Shown here: piece by piece, positions 17,401 through 22,462 of the stretch
How the letters are laid out: the number at the start of each line of letters is the position of its first letter
Position numbering within the stretch: position 1 is the stretch's first letter
Assembly (NCBI GenBank): GCA_034434895.1
Contig: DAOTYI010000262.1
Coordinates: forward strand, 1-22,462
DNA length: 22,462 nt
Source: DAOTXL01 sp034434895
GTDB taxonomy: Bacteria > Chloroflexota > Anaerolineae > JAAYZQ01
Direction of reading: 5' to 3'
Notes under the pieces: model-generated
Database searches by the model: none
Seen by the model: only the letters and a program-made list of their open reading frames with translations
Told to the model about the DNA's origin: nothing
Translations under genes and position numbers: made by a program

Positions 17401-17993
17401 TGCTCAACAGCGACCCGGTGCTCGGCGTGTCCTACGTGCCGGTGCTGATGCACGTCACCGGCGCGCCGTGGTGCTCGTTTGCAAGCAGCAGCCCCGACGA
17501 CCTGGGCCAGACGACGGCCTTTACCAACACCACCGTCGGCGAGCCGCCGCTGACCTTTGAGTGGAACCTGGGCGATGGGACCAGCATAGTCACCACCACC
17601 CACCCCACCCATACCTACGGCCAGGTGGGACTGTACACCGTCCTCCTGACGGCCACCAACAGCTATGGCCCGGCAACGTGCAGCGGCACCGTGTCCATTG
17701 AGGGACTGCCGGTGGCTCGCTTCGAGTCCAACAGCCCGGTGTTGCTGGGCCAGCCGGCCATCTTCCGCAACACCAGTATCGTCAACCCACCGGCCACGGC
17801 CTGGGTGTGGAGCTTTGGCGACGGCGGGACCAGCACCGAGGAGAACCCGACCCACATCTACGGCGCCGTGGGCAGCTATAGGGTCACCCTGGTGGCGGTG
17901 AATGGCCGGGGCACCGACAGCTACCAGAGCACTGTCCGGGTGGTGCGCGCCCTGATCTACCTGCCGCTGGTGGTCAAGAATGCCGGACCGTAG
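11448..17993 (+). CDS. secreted multidomain subtilisin-like serine protease (S8, bacillopeptidase F-like)
   Basis: A 2181-residue exported protein. A signal peptide (about 1-30, cleavage near AIAQA) precedes a propeptide-like region (~50-170). The S8 protease domain (~185-485) has D202 (NIDTG), H246 (GHGTH), oxyanion N344 (SAGNSG) and S415 (GTSMASPH). Then come two CarboxypepD_reg-like beta domains (~486-650), two MAM-like domains with matching sequence (~674-990), a third CarboxypepD_reg (~1004-1090), Kelch blades (~1185-1475), a beta domain opening PWLFEEPISGTV (1486-1497), another CarboxypepD_reg, a ThuA/GATase-like domain (~1725-1940) with a calcium-loop-like DDDGDGNLD, a second PWLAEEPISGTV domain (1945-1956 onward), two PKD domains (~2008-2167) and the tail IYLPLVVKN. 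The catalytic site is intact. The role is probably extracellular protein degradation or surface attachment; domain borders beyond S8 and PKD are approximate. Confidence 0.93.
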   Translation: MKRFWFTLMVMIGLTLAALPATMPTGAIAQAPPQPPPAPDLQQADRLPEVDPQILTEMAASADETTSFFVLFGSKADLAPAEGIQDWTQRGRFVYDTLKAAAEQSQARVRQWLDKQGIPYHPFLIDNSLFVTGNKELLRQLATFPEVIGFRANYTHPLEPIISEQKPTFPEGVAWSIALVGADRVWQDFGIKGQGITVANIDTGVEYTHDALHVNYKCGDGPHADCWYDPSAVCPDPSVPCDNAGHGTHTMGTMVGDDDPALEYNVGMAPDARWIACKGCEDFWCSDFALNACADWVLAPNGNPDNRPNVVNNSWGGGGCEEWYRDKVVAWRAAGIFPAFSAGNSGPGCSSLGSPGDYPESFASGATDSSDNIADFSSRGPSCWDEIKPEVSAPGVDVCSSVPGNGWDCGWSGTSMASPHTAGLVALLWSANPGLIGDVDYTEYIITSTATCRTDLSCGGEECHNNVYGWGRIDAYNAVAQVASTGYLEGHVQDSGSTPLPNVTILAEREAGGRFTDSTDPTGYYTMGIPAGTYTVTAALYGYYPQTVTGVEVITDEVTTQDFTLTPAPFYVVSGRVTDALAGWPLYAHITIKGDPINPPPPNNSVWTDPLTGQYSVTLAAGITYHFHVEAWSPGYPPADHTVGPLTGNEVQDFALSADSEACTAPGYRPDFVYYEDFEAGDGDFKAAGTTSWRWGTPTSGPGRAHSGTKVWATNPAGNYSNGEDGYAVGPTVDLSAYAGQSLYLSWWQWLRTEGCCDFASVEVSNDGGTTWQRVYGEVSGNVDLQWTRHWVLLDPSYAVSDFRLRFRLYTDQWWGTYPGYYVDDIGLKPISPPVVYSQDFEAGDGGFSPGGTTSWAWGTPTSGPGSAHSGANVWATNLTGNYGNNENGYTQSPDIDLSAYAGQDLFVTWWQWLQTESLFDVAGVEVSNDGGINWATVYQAGGNVDLAWRQRGVVLDPAYAVSNFRIRFRLRSDRSVTYPGYYLDDLTIAASPPIAIACNLQPGGLVAGNVYDANTNAPLAGATVSNDSGHLAFTVPTEDPAVDDAFYILFSPAGDHLFTAARGEEYEPQTVNVTVVQSDTVLQDFYLGAGLLEVNPATLSATLDMGLSTTLQLILDNVGSRAVEFALQEQDRGFEPMRRSSALSGEPFSEPAAIGLLSVRSAEGRAALHAAGVAGGGTWLSGSPVPGGVVRYAHAQCPGDNNSFYVISGVDGTFNLTNNAWRYDADSDTWNALAPIPKGQEGPTGVCYEGRIYVMGGGGTNQFYIYDIATDSWSAGPALPRNVWGAAAAAWEGRIYLVGGDDDFYFGGASNQVDIYDIAAGAWIGTGAAMPVATSTPGFVQAGPYLYVVGGWGEAAPGSNVDATQRYDLSGDAWELGPTFSSARADLALALTSQYLYAIGGDANGGSPFDPSAMVERLDWMAWPGGEWADIGDPLPVAYTANNAGFCTDSRTGGEVWSVGGYDGSSIAGTAFYRPSEGCFGLDVPWLFEEPISGTVATGGSLVITVTFDAGVPEVDQPGYYHATLRVRNNTPYGAVGVPVTMTVLAPDTWGRLSGVVYSLGYCDVNTTTLQGASLLIEASSGQTVTLRSGANGRYVRWLEQGSYTVTVSAAGHLSQTFSADITPGGSVVHDLYLRADQPCLTVQPGALEVWIVPGTQQTRSLTLNNAGAADLTFDILEMEGAMAAGGQGQIVGLETRPGTDMPTNQGQNRVSAPTSYHYLTGSAGQPDILLCTDSCALRPPGTCGELALQNLGVAYDLYYQDWSGCRSAINSGAHDVVLVDNACFFPDASLFDALNNFLVSGGRAIVNSFDMDAYAGNPLWATAGVAYVSDVSMSPPPPVYRWQAGHPVVGDWPSDPLQFDDLYYDDGDRFDPLPAAMTLAGYTAAPEAGQGAFALRKDNRAMVSGFCLDNLAWRDDDGDGNLDCAEVWQGAINWLLYPASDVPWLAEEPISGTVPSGGSQEVVVTFTAAPTMTFGTYSATLMLLNSDPVLGVSYVPVLMHVTGAPWCSFASSSPDDLGQTTAFTNTTVGEPPLTFEWNLGDGTSIVTTTHPTHTYGQVGLYTVLLTATNSYGPATCSGTVSIEGLPVARFESNSPVLLGQPAIFRNTSIVNPPATAWVWSFGDGGTSTEENPTHIYGAVGSYRVTLVAVNGRGTDSYQSTVRVVRALIYLPLVVKNAGP
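13468..14430 (+). repeat. internal tandem duplication (MAM-like domains) in the subtilase
   Basis: Two units of about 480 nt, each opening with GGACTTTGAGGC and a GDGxF segment. They share TSWxWGTPTSGPG, AHSG, VWATN, DLSAYAGQ, WWQWL, VEVSNDGG and YPGYYxDD in the same order. This is an in-gene domain duplication with good protein and moderate nucleotide similarity. Confidence 0.85.
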
Positions 17994-18042
17994 GGGGCGG
18001 GGGCATATGCATCCAGTTGGGTGACTCAAGTCGCACCTCAGC

Positions 18043-18062
18043 GGCCGAAGTTTGGCCTTTTT
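18043..18062 (+). terminator. probable terminator of the subtilase gene
   Basis: GGCCGA pairs with TTGGCC (one G-T pair) around a 3-nt loop, followed by five T residues, about 50 nt after the stop codon. The stem is short, so efficiency is uncertain. Confidence 0.5.
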
Positions 18063-18123
18063 CAGAACGGGGTGGGAAAATCTCCAAAACCTGCCTCCGG
18101 CGAGGCCAAAAGAACAAAAAGAA

Positions 18124-18164
18124 AATTTTTCATTGCGAAGGCGAAGCCTTCGCAATGAAAAATT
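18124..18164. repeat. 19-bp perfect palindrome, possible bidirectional terminator
   Basis: AATTTTTCATTGCGAAGGC and its exact complement are separated by GAA. The outer part is AT-rich, unlike its surroundings, and an imperfect extension continues on both sides (CAAAAAGAA against TTCTTTTTG). It could stop transcription from both convergent genes or be a small mobile repeat. Confidence 0.65.
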
Positions 18165-18301
18165 AATCTTCTTTTTGGGACCGTGGAAGCTGTCAGGTGC
18201 CCATGCAGGGGGCCATGGGCAAAAAGCCAAAGTTGAGGGAAGGGGGCCAGGGGGCAGGGGTGAGGTCCGGGCGAATTTGACAAATTCCCCCTGAAACAAA
18301 A

Positions 18302-18333
18302 AAGGTGGCCGAAGGCATTGCCTTCAGCCACCC
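18302..18333 (-). terminator. intrinsic terminator of the cNMP-domain/6TM operon
   Basis: On the minus strand GGTGGC, then GAAGGC with one mismatch, a 3-nt loop and the complement, followed by TTTTTTG. It lies about 40 nt after the stop codon of the cNMP-binding gene. Confidence 0.75.
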
Positions 18334-18337
18334 TGCC

Positions 18338-18359
18338 CAGACCGTCTCTGAGGTGCAAC
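18338..18359. repeat. fragment of MITE-like repeat end
   Basis: CAGACCGTCTCTGAGGTGC then AAC matches the right end of copy C and its flank (7953-7974) with two differences. Only the end is present. Confidence 0.5.
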
Positions 18360-18372
18360 AGGGGGGGAGCGC

Positions 18373-18828
18373 CTATCTCCTCTCCCACATCGCCCGCGTG
18401 TGGCGCAGCCGGGAGGCGATCACCTCGGCCAGTTGCTTCATCACCACAAAGCCCAGATGGGCATTCCGGTCAAAGAGCGCATTCAGCTCCTCGGCCCGCA
18501 GGACAATGACCGTCACCGGCTCCAGAGCGCGGGCCGAGGCGGTGAACCGCTGCTGCTTGACCAGCGATGACCAGCCAAAGATGTGCCCCGGCCTGACCTC
18601 CTCGATGGTCGCCTCTCTGCCCGGTTCCAGGGCAGAGCGCAGCGAGATGTGCACCTGGACACGCCCGGTCTGCAGGATGAACAGCCGATCGGCCAGTTCC
18701 TGTTCGGCCACAATGATCTCATCGGCCTGATAGCTCTCTTCGCTGGCGATGGCCGCGATCTGCGCCAGTTCCTCGTCGTTCAGGCCGGTAAACAGTTCAC
18801 AATTGCGCAGGGCCTCTATCGGAACCAT
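18373..18828 (-). CDS. stand-alone cyclic nucleotide-binding domain protein
   Basis: A 151-residue protein made of a single Crp/Fnr-type cNMP-binding domain: ELFTGLNDEELAQIA opening, IIVAEQELADRLFILQTGRV beta-roll, and C-terminal helix LGFVVMKQLAEVIASRLRHT. No helix-turn-helix follows, so it is not a DNA-binding regulator of the usual Crp type. The phosphate-binding cassette is altered: FGWSSL replaces the usual FGE-x-x-L (the glutamate that holds the ribose of cAMP is W), while QQR keeps the arginine. Canonical cAMP binding is therefore doubtful. The ATG at 18828 has AAAGGAGGCATC before it; the longer frame upstream overlaps the preceding gene. It lies 11 nt after the stop of the six-TM gene and probably shares its mRNA, suggesting a cytoplasmic partner for that protein. 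Confidence 0.85.
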   Translation of the reverse strand: MVPIEALRNCELFTGLNDEELAQIAAIASEESYQADEIIVAEQELADRLFILQTGRVQVHISLRSALEPGREATIEEVRPGHIFGWSSLVKQQRFTASARALEPVTVIVLRAEELNALFDRNAHLGFVVMKQLAEVIASRLRHTRAMWERR

Positions 18829-18839
18829 GATGCCTCCTT

Positions 18840-19442
18840 TCACGATGGCTTGCCTGGCCGGTCCCCCCGGCCGGAGAGGACCCCTGTCACAGCGTGGTTC
18901 CAGAAACCGGCGATCAGGGCCACGAGCCACAGGACGACCGTGAGAAAGGGAGCGGTGAAGGTCAGGTGCCAGACGGCGAACGGTTCCCACGGTTCATACC
19001 AGGCAGCAAATGCCCCCCAGGCGATGAGCCACACCGCCCCGGAGCCAAAGAGCGCCACGCCGAGGCTGGCCGGCAGCCCAAGGCCACAGGCTGCCAGAAG
19101 GACCGGAATGACATAAGCAGTGGCGGCCGGCGACCCCAGGCCAAAACTGGCGGCATCGGCGGTGATGAGCAGCAGCAACAACCCCAGCAACAGCCAGGTT
19201 GCCAGCCGGACGCGGCCGGTCCGTGCCAGGGCCATGATGCCTGCCAGCAGCAGGCTGAGGAGGATCCCCAGCAGCACCGTTTCCACGGCCAGATCGCCGG
19301 TGATGAACCAGACCAGGATCAGGGCCAGGGCCATAGCCATCAGGCCCAAACAGGTGATGGCGATGAGACCTGCCCGTCCCCGCAGCAGAGCATCCTCCGC
19401 ATCGGGCAGCAGAGACTGCCAGATTGAACGCAGGCGATCCAT
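18840..19442 (-). CDS. six-transmembrane protein of unknown function
   Basis: A 200-residue integral membrane protein that I cannot assign to a characterised family. After a 25-residue cytoplasmic-looking start (MDRLRSIWQSLLPDAEDALL) there are six hydrophobic segments at about 25-48, 53-74, 80-102, 108-125, 128-151 and 158-183, then a basic tail SGRGDRPGKPS. The layout resembles the membrane sensor part of histidine kinases or cyclases of this phylum (MASE/7TM-like), but no enzymatic domain follows. It is first in a two-gene operon with the cNMP-domain protein. The start is the ATG at 19442 with AGGAGGGG about 10 nt upstream. A good promoter lies about 80 bp upstream. A membrane sensor whose output domain is on a separate chain is one inference. 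Confidence 0.75.
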   Translation of the reverse strand: MDRLRSIWQSLLPDAEDALLRGRAGLIAITCLGLMAMALALILVWFITGDLAVETVLLGILLSLLLAGIMALARTGRVRLATWLLLGLLLLLITADAASFGLGSPAATAYVIPVLLAACGLGLPASLGVALFGSGAVWLIAWGAFAAWYEPWEPFAVWHLTFTAPFLTVVLWLVALIAGFWNHAVTGVLSGRGDRPGKPS

Positions 19443-19521
19443 CAGCGATTAACCCCTCCTCTCATCCCAGGCTCTGCCCTCGTGGAGATGCCAGACAGCT
19501 CCCGGCATCTGAGCCATGAGC

Positions 19522-19549
19522 ATTATACACGGAATTGAAACGAGGTCAA
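19522..19549 (-). promoter_or_regulatory. sigma70-type promoter of the 6TM/cNMP operon
   Basis: On the minus strand TTGACC (19544-19549), a 16-bp spacer and TATAAT (19522-19527). The predicted leader of about 73 nt holds a GATGCC-N11-GGCATC hairpin. The promoter lies after the end of queG, so the operon is separate from queG. Confidence 0.75.
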
Positions 19550-19594
19550 ACCCAGGCGAACAGGCCAGGGGGCTGGAGAAGTGACGCGGATTGA

Positions 19595-20740
19595 TCACAG
19601 GGCCTGTTGGATCTCCTGCCGCACCCACCCATCGGCTTCGCCGGGCAGGGCTTCCTGTAGGGCGCGGCGGGCCGCAGGGGTGGCAATGCGCCCCAATGCC
19701 CAGGCCGCGTGCCCGCGCACCAGCGGCTCGACATCGTGCAGCGCCTGGACCAGGGCCGGCACCGCGGCCGGATCGCCCCAATTGCCCAACGCCACAGCGA
19801 CGTTGCGCAGCAGGCCGCGCCTTTTTGCCCGTTTCACCGGGCTGTTCCCAAACCGCTGCCGGAAGCCGTCGTCATCCAGGGCGATAAGTTCCAGCAGGTG
19901 AGGGGCGATGTCATCCGGTCGGGGCCGAGAGGCCGCCCCGGCCACGGCCCGGCCGGAGCGCCGGTTCCAGGGACAGACCTCCTGGCAGAGATCACAGCCA
20001 AAGATGCGGTTGCCCAGCAGGGGCCGCAGCTCGCCGGGGATAGGCCCTTTCAGCTCGATGGTCAGGTAGGAGATACAGCGCCGGGCGTCCAGCAGGTAGG
20101 GGGCCATGAGGGCGCCGGTCGGGCAGGCGTCCAGGCAGCGGGTGCAGCGCCCGCACCGAGAGGTGGGCTCCCCCCCGGCGGATGGGGCCTGCTCTATCTC
20201 GATGTCCACGGTGAGGAGCAGTTCGCCCAGGAACAGCCACGATCCCAGTCGGGGGTGGATCAGGTTGGTGTTCTTGCCGATGAAGCCCAACCCGGCGCGG
20301 ACGGCCAGCTCTCGCTCCAGCAGGGGGGCGGTATCCACACAGGCGCGAAAGGCAACGGCCCCGTGGCTCTCGGCCTCGATCAGGGTTCCCAATTGACATA
20401 ATCGAGACAAAAGCAGGGGGTGATAATCGTCGCCCCAGGCGTAGCGGGCCAGGAGGCCCCGCGCAGGGTCATCGCCAGGCCCGGCCGAGGGTGGACAGGG
20501 GGCATAGCGGGCCGCCACCACCACCACCGAGCGCACGCCCGGCAGCAGAAGGGTCAGATCGCCCCGCCTGGCCACCGCCTCCGGTCGGGCCAGGTAGGCC
20601 ATCTCGCCGTGATACCCGCCCTCCAGCCAGGCACGGTAGTGGCCGATTGTGGTCGGGGGTGTGGCAGGGGCCAGGCCCACCAGGTCGAAACCCAGGCGGT
20701 GTGCCTCCGCCTCGATGCGGTTCAATAACCCTGTCTCCAT
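19595..20740 (-). CDS. queG: epoxyqueuosine reductase
   Basis: A 381-residue cobalamin- and iron-sulfur-dependent enzyme for the last step of queuosine synthesis in tRNA wobble position 34. The catalytic aspartate region is VDTAPLLERELAVRAGLGFI (D136). Two 4Fe-4S sites are formed by C196, C199, C202, C206 (CGRCTRCLDACP) together with C222, C249, C252, C256 (CDLCQEVCPWN). The C-terminal ~65 residues form HEAT-like repeats (VRGHAAWALGRI), as in QueG of many bacteria. The length is normal. The ATG at 20740 is preferred; the frame could start at a TTG six codons earlier, but GAGAG lies just before the ATG and neither has a strong ribosome binding site. No other queuosine genes are in the window. 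It sits next to a tRNA-Arg gene, which is not a queuosine substrate. Confidence 0.95.
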   Translation of the reverse strand: METGLLNRIEAEAHRLGFDLVGLAPATPPTTIGHYRAWLEGGYHGEMAYLARPEAVARRGDLTLLLPGVRSVVVVAARYAPCPPSAGPGDDPARGLLARYAWGDDYHPLLLSRLCQLGTLIEAESHGAVAFRACVDTAPLLERELAVRAGLGFIGKNTNLIHPRLGSWLFLGELLLTVDIEIEQAPSAGGEPTSRCGRCTRCLDACPTGALMAPYLLDARRCISYLTIELKGPIPGELRPLLGNRIFGCDLCQEVCPWNRRSGRAVAGAASRPRPDDIAPHLLELIALDDDGFRQRFGNSPVKRAKRRGLLRNVAVALGNWGDPAAVPALVQALHDVEPLVRGHAAWALGRIATPAARRALQEALPGEADGWVRQEIQQAL

Positions 20741-20750
20741 CTCTCGTAAG

Positions 20751-20803
20751 CAGGACAACTACGAGCAGTTGCAAAGTAGGACAACTGCGAGCAGTTGTCC
20801 TAC
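20751..20803. repeat. tandem palindromic repeat, copy 2 plus degenerate copy
   Basis: A perfect 28-nt palindrome with arm GTAGGACAACTGC and loop GA (20776-20803). Directly before it is a decayed version, AGGACAACTACGAGCAGTTG (20753-20772). It is the same family as 8078-8105 and lies between the queG start and the tRNA promoter. Confidence 0.75.
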
Positions 20804-20808
20804 AAAGG

Positions 20809-20837
20809 TTGACGGCAGGCGCGATCTCTGGTATACT
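20809..20837 (+). promoter_or_regulatory. promoter of tRNA-Arg
   Basis: TTGACG (20809-20814), a 17-bp spacer and TATACT (20832-20837), with the start expected near 20844, ten bases before the mature tRNA 5' end. Confidence 0.8.
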
Positions 20838-20853
20838 AAAGTCGCCCTGTCGT

Positions 20854-20926
20854 GCGCCTGTAGCTCAATGGACAGAGCATCGGTCTTCGGAACCGATGGC
20901 TGCAGGTTCGAGCCCTGCCAGGCGCG
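20854..20926 (+). tRNA. tRNA-Arg (anticodon TCG)
   Basis: A complete 73-nt cloverleaf. The acceptor is GCGCCTG paired with CAGGCGC, the D stem GCTC/GAGC, the anticodon stem TCGGT/ACCGA with loop CTTCGGA, and the T arm GCAGG-TTCGAGC-CCTGC. The discriminator is G and CCA is not encoded. The anticodon TCG reads CGN arginine codons. It has its own promoter and a hairpin terminator. Confidence 0.95.
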
Positions 20927-20939
20927 CCTGGAAAAGCCG

Positions 20940-20970
20940 CCGCCGGATGGGATGTGCCATCCGGCGGTTT
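20940..20970. terminator. hairpin terminator shared by tRNA-Arg (+) and lpd (-)
   Basis: CCGCCGGATGG and its exact complement around a 6-nt loop, an 11-bp GC-rich stem, followed by TTT on the plus strand and, a few bases after the stem, TTTT on the minus strand. It lies between the tRNA and the end of lpd, which converge here. Confidence 0.65.
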
Positions 20971-20974
20971 GCCT

Positions 20975-22372
20975 CTACCGTGGCAGGTGCAACGCCTCTC
21001 CGCGCACCGCCAGCGCCGCCTCGCGCACCGCCTCGCCCAGGGTGGGGTGGCCGTGCAGGGTGGCGATCAACTCCTCGATTGTCGCCTCCAGGGCCAGCGC
21101 CAGCCCCCCCTCGTGGATCAGTTCGCCGGCATGGGGGGCTATCAGGTGCAGGCCCAACAGTTCGCCAAAGCGCGCTTCGCTGACCACCTTGACAAAGCCG
21201 TCGGTTTCGCCCCAGGTCAGCGCCCGCCCGTTGGCGTTCAGCGGAAAGCGGCCGACCCGCACCTGGTACCCCTGTTCCCGCGCCTGCGCTTCGCTCAGGC
21301 CGACGCTGGCCACCTCCGGATCGGTGTAGACGCACCAGGGGACCGTTTTGAGGTGGAGGTGGGCGGTGTGCCCCAGGATATTTTCGGCTGCCACTTCGCC
21401 GCCGCGCATGGCCACGTGGGCCAGTTGTGGGCCGCCGGTCACATCGCCCACAGCATAGATACCGGGCACATTGGTCTGCATCCGGCTATCCACCGGGATG
21501 CCCGGCCTGTCATAGCGAACCCCGGCCCTCTCCAGCCCCAGCTCTTCGACATTGGGCCGCCGACCTACGGCCACCAGCACGCGGTCGGCCTCGATGATCG
21601 TTTCCCCGGTGGGGGTGACCACGGTGGCCCGCAGGCCGCTTTCCGCCGCATCCAGGCGGGTCACCCGGCTGCCGACATACACCCGGACCCCACGCTGCCC
21701 CATTGTCCAGGCCAGCGCCGGCCCCAGGTCGGCATCCATCAGCGGCAGCAGCCGGTCCAGCATCTCCACGACCGTCACCTGCACGCCAAAGGCGTTGAAC
21801 AGGTCGGCAAACTCGACGCCGATCACCCCGCCGCCGATGATGAGCAGGCGGGAGGGCAGCTCTTCCAGCATCAGCGCCCCGGTCGAATCAAGCACGCCGG
21901 CCAGTTCCATGCCGGGCAGGGGTAACTGGATCGGGCGTGAGCCGGTGGCGATGATCACCCCTTTCCCGGCCTCGACCGGCTCTGCCCCTGTTGCCGTGCT
22001 CACTTCCAGCCTGTGAGGGGTGATGAAGCGCCCCCGGCCGCGAAGCACCTGCACGCCGGCCTTGCGCAACAACGTCTCTACCCCGCCGACCAACTGGCGG
22101 ACAATCGCCTCTTTGCGCCCCTGGATCGCCGGCCAGTCGGGTGTGAGGCGGCCCTCCAGCCGCAGGCCAAAGGTCGCGGCGCGGCGAAAGGCCCGGTAGA
22201 CCTCGGCGCTGCGCAGCAATGCCTTGGTGGGGATGCAGCCCACATTCAGGCATACCCCCCCCACCGCCTTTTCTTCGATCAGCGCCACGCGAGCGCCCAG
22301 TTGTGCGGCCCGCAACGCTGCCACATAGCCCCCCGGCCCGCCTCCCAAAACCACCACGTCTGCCTGGATCAT
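20975..22372 (-). CDS. lpdA: dihydrolipoyl dehydrogenase (E3)
   Basis: A 465-residue FAD-dependent disulfide oxidoreductase that reoxidises dihydrolipoamide in 2-oxoacid dehydrogenase complexes or the glycine cleavage system, passing electrons to NAD+. The FAD site is VVLGGGPGGYVAA (7-19) and the redox disulfide GGVCLNVGCIPTK (C41, C46). The NAD site is LLIIGGGVIGVEFA. The second FAD motif is VPGIYAVGDVTG, and the C-terminal catalytic pair is in HGHPTLGE (H442, E447). The length and motifs are typical of E3, not mercuric or glutathione reductase. The ATG at 22372 follows a GGTGG ribosome binding site; a GTG three codons earlier (22381) is possible. No E1 or E2 genes are adjacent in the window. 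Confidence 0.93.
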   Translation of the reverse strand: MIQADVVVLGGGPGGYVAALRAAQLGARVALIEEKAVGGVCLNVGCIPTKALLRSAEVYRAFRRAATFGLRLEGRLTPDWPAIQGRKEAIVRQLVGGVETLLRKAGVQVLRGRGRFITPHRLEVSTATGAEPVEAGKGVIIATGSRPIQLPLPGMELAGVLDSTGALMLEELPSRLLIIGGGVIGVEFADLFNAFGVQVTVVEMLDRLLPLMDADLGPALAWTMGQRGVRVYVGSRVTRLDAAESGLRATVVTPTGETIIEADRVLVAVGRRPNVEELGLERAGVRYDRPGIPVDSRMQTNVPGIYAVGDVTGGPQLAHVAMRGGEVAAENILGHTAHLHLKTVPWCVYTDPEVASVGLSEAQAREQGYQVRVGRFPLNANGRALTWGETDGFVKVVSEARFGELLGLHLIAPHAGELIHEGGLALALEATIEELIATLHGHPTLGEAVREAALAVRGEALHLPR

Positions 22373-22436
22373 CTTTTCCACCCCCTGTCTGCATGGCTCG
22401 ACGATGTTGAATTCACATCAATTAGACTGGGCGGAC

Positions 22437-22462
22437 CTCACCCCATCCCCCAACCCCCTTCT
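22437..22462 (-). other. G-run tract at the window edge
   Basis: On the minus strand GGGGG, GGGGG and GGGG are separated by 2 nt each and followed by TGAGG, upstream of lpd. The tract is cut by the window end, so whether a fourth run exists is unknown. Confidence 0.35.

Larger units (their letters stand above)
17994..18372. other. intergenic region with terminators, hairpins and a G-rich tract
   Basis: Non-coding space between two convergent genes. It holds a CAAGTCGCACCTCAG box (18027-18041), a terminator for the subtilase (18043-18062), a 19-bp AT-rich palindrome (18124-18164), a G-rich tract of four G runs (18237-18260), a small GAATTT-GAC-AAATTC hairpin (18273-18287), the terminator of the minus-strand operon (18302-18333) and a fragment matching the end of the MITE-like repeat (18338-18359). 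Confidence 0.7.

Noticed and set aside
20854..20926. tRNA-Arg as an integration site of a mobile island
   Set aside because: No integrase, no repeated 3' end of the tRNA, and normal housekeeping genes on both sides.

Overview
The window is GC-rich bacterial chromosome with long genes, short intergenic gaps and many palindromic intergenic repeats. I infer a member of the Chloroflexota (Anaerolineae or a related class). The reasons are the overall gene style, the giant secreted multidomain protease that ends in an 'IYLPLVVKN' tail of a kind I associate with exported proteins of that phylum, and the repeat style. No rRNA or marker set is present to prove the taxonomy. Glycyl radical and oxygen-sensitive chemistry (HypD) implies at least facultative anaerobic metabolism.

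Layout. 142-2508 (-) is a glycyl radical enzyme whose active-site residues match trans-4-hydroxy-L-proline dehydratase (hypD). 2705-4039 (-) is hisS, with a promoter and then an intrinsic-terminator-like hairpin in its short leader. Divergent from hisS, 4263-5906 (+) is a DUF885-family zinc-peptidase-like protein. It is followed by 5963-7765 (+), one open frame that joins a DEDDh 3'-5' exonuclease to a complete PatB/MalY-type cystathionine beta-lyase; the join depends on the length of a G8 run. 7766-8275 is a 510-bp non-coding stretch packed with several repeat types. 8276-10528 (+) is a membrane-bound histidine kinase (multi-TM, GAF, HisKA, HATPase), overlapped by a GTG-started GNAT acetyltransferase (10525-11037). 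11038-11447 is non-coding. 11448-17993 (+) encodes a 2181-residue secreted subtilase with CarboxypepD_reg, MAM-like, Kelch, ThuA/GATase-like and PKD modules.

The remaining protein genes are on the minus strand: a stand-alone cyclic-nucleotide-binding-domain protein (18373-18828) in an operon with a six-TM membrane protein (18840-19442), queG (19595-20740), and a dihydrolipoamide dehydrogenase lpd (20975-22372). A tRNA-Arg(TCG) gene on the plus strand (20854-20926) sits between queG and lpd with its own promoter and terminator.

How the genes may work together. Most units look independent: housekeeping (hisS, tRNA-Arg, queG, lpd), sensing (histidine kinase/GNAT and the 6TM/cNMP pair) and protein or amino-acid catabolism (secreted subtilase, DUF885 peptidase, HypD, C-S lyase). 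A loose theme of protein or peptide scavenging, possibly including hydroxyproline-containing protein, is an inference and not an operon. The most notable items are the full HypD active-site match, the homopolymer-dependent exonuclease/PatB fusion, the attenuator-like hisS leader, and several families of intergenic inverted repeats, one of which supplies the stop codon of hypD.
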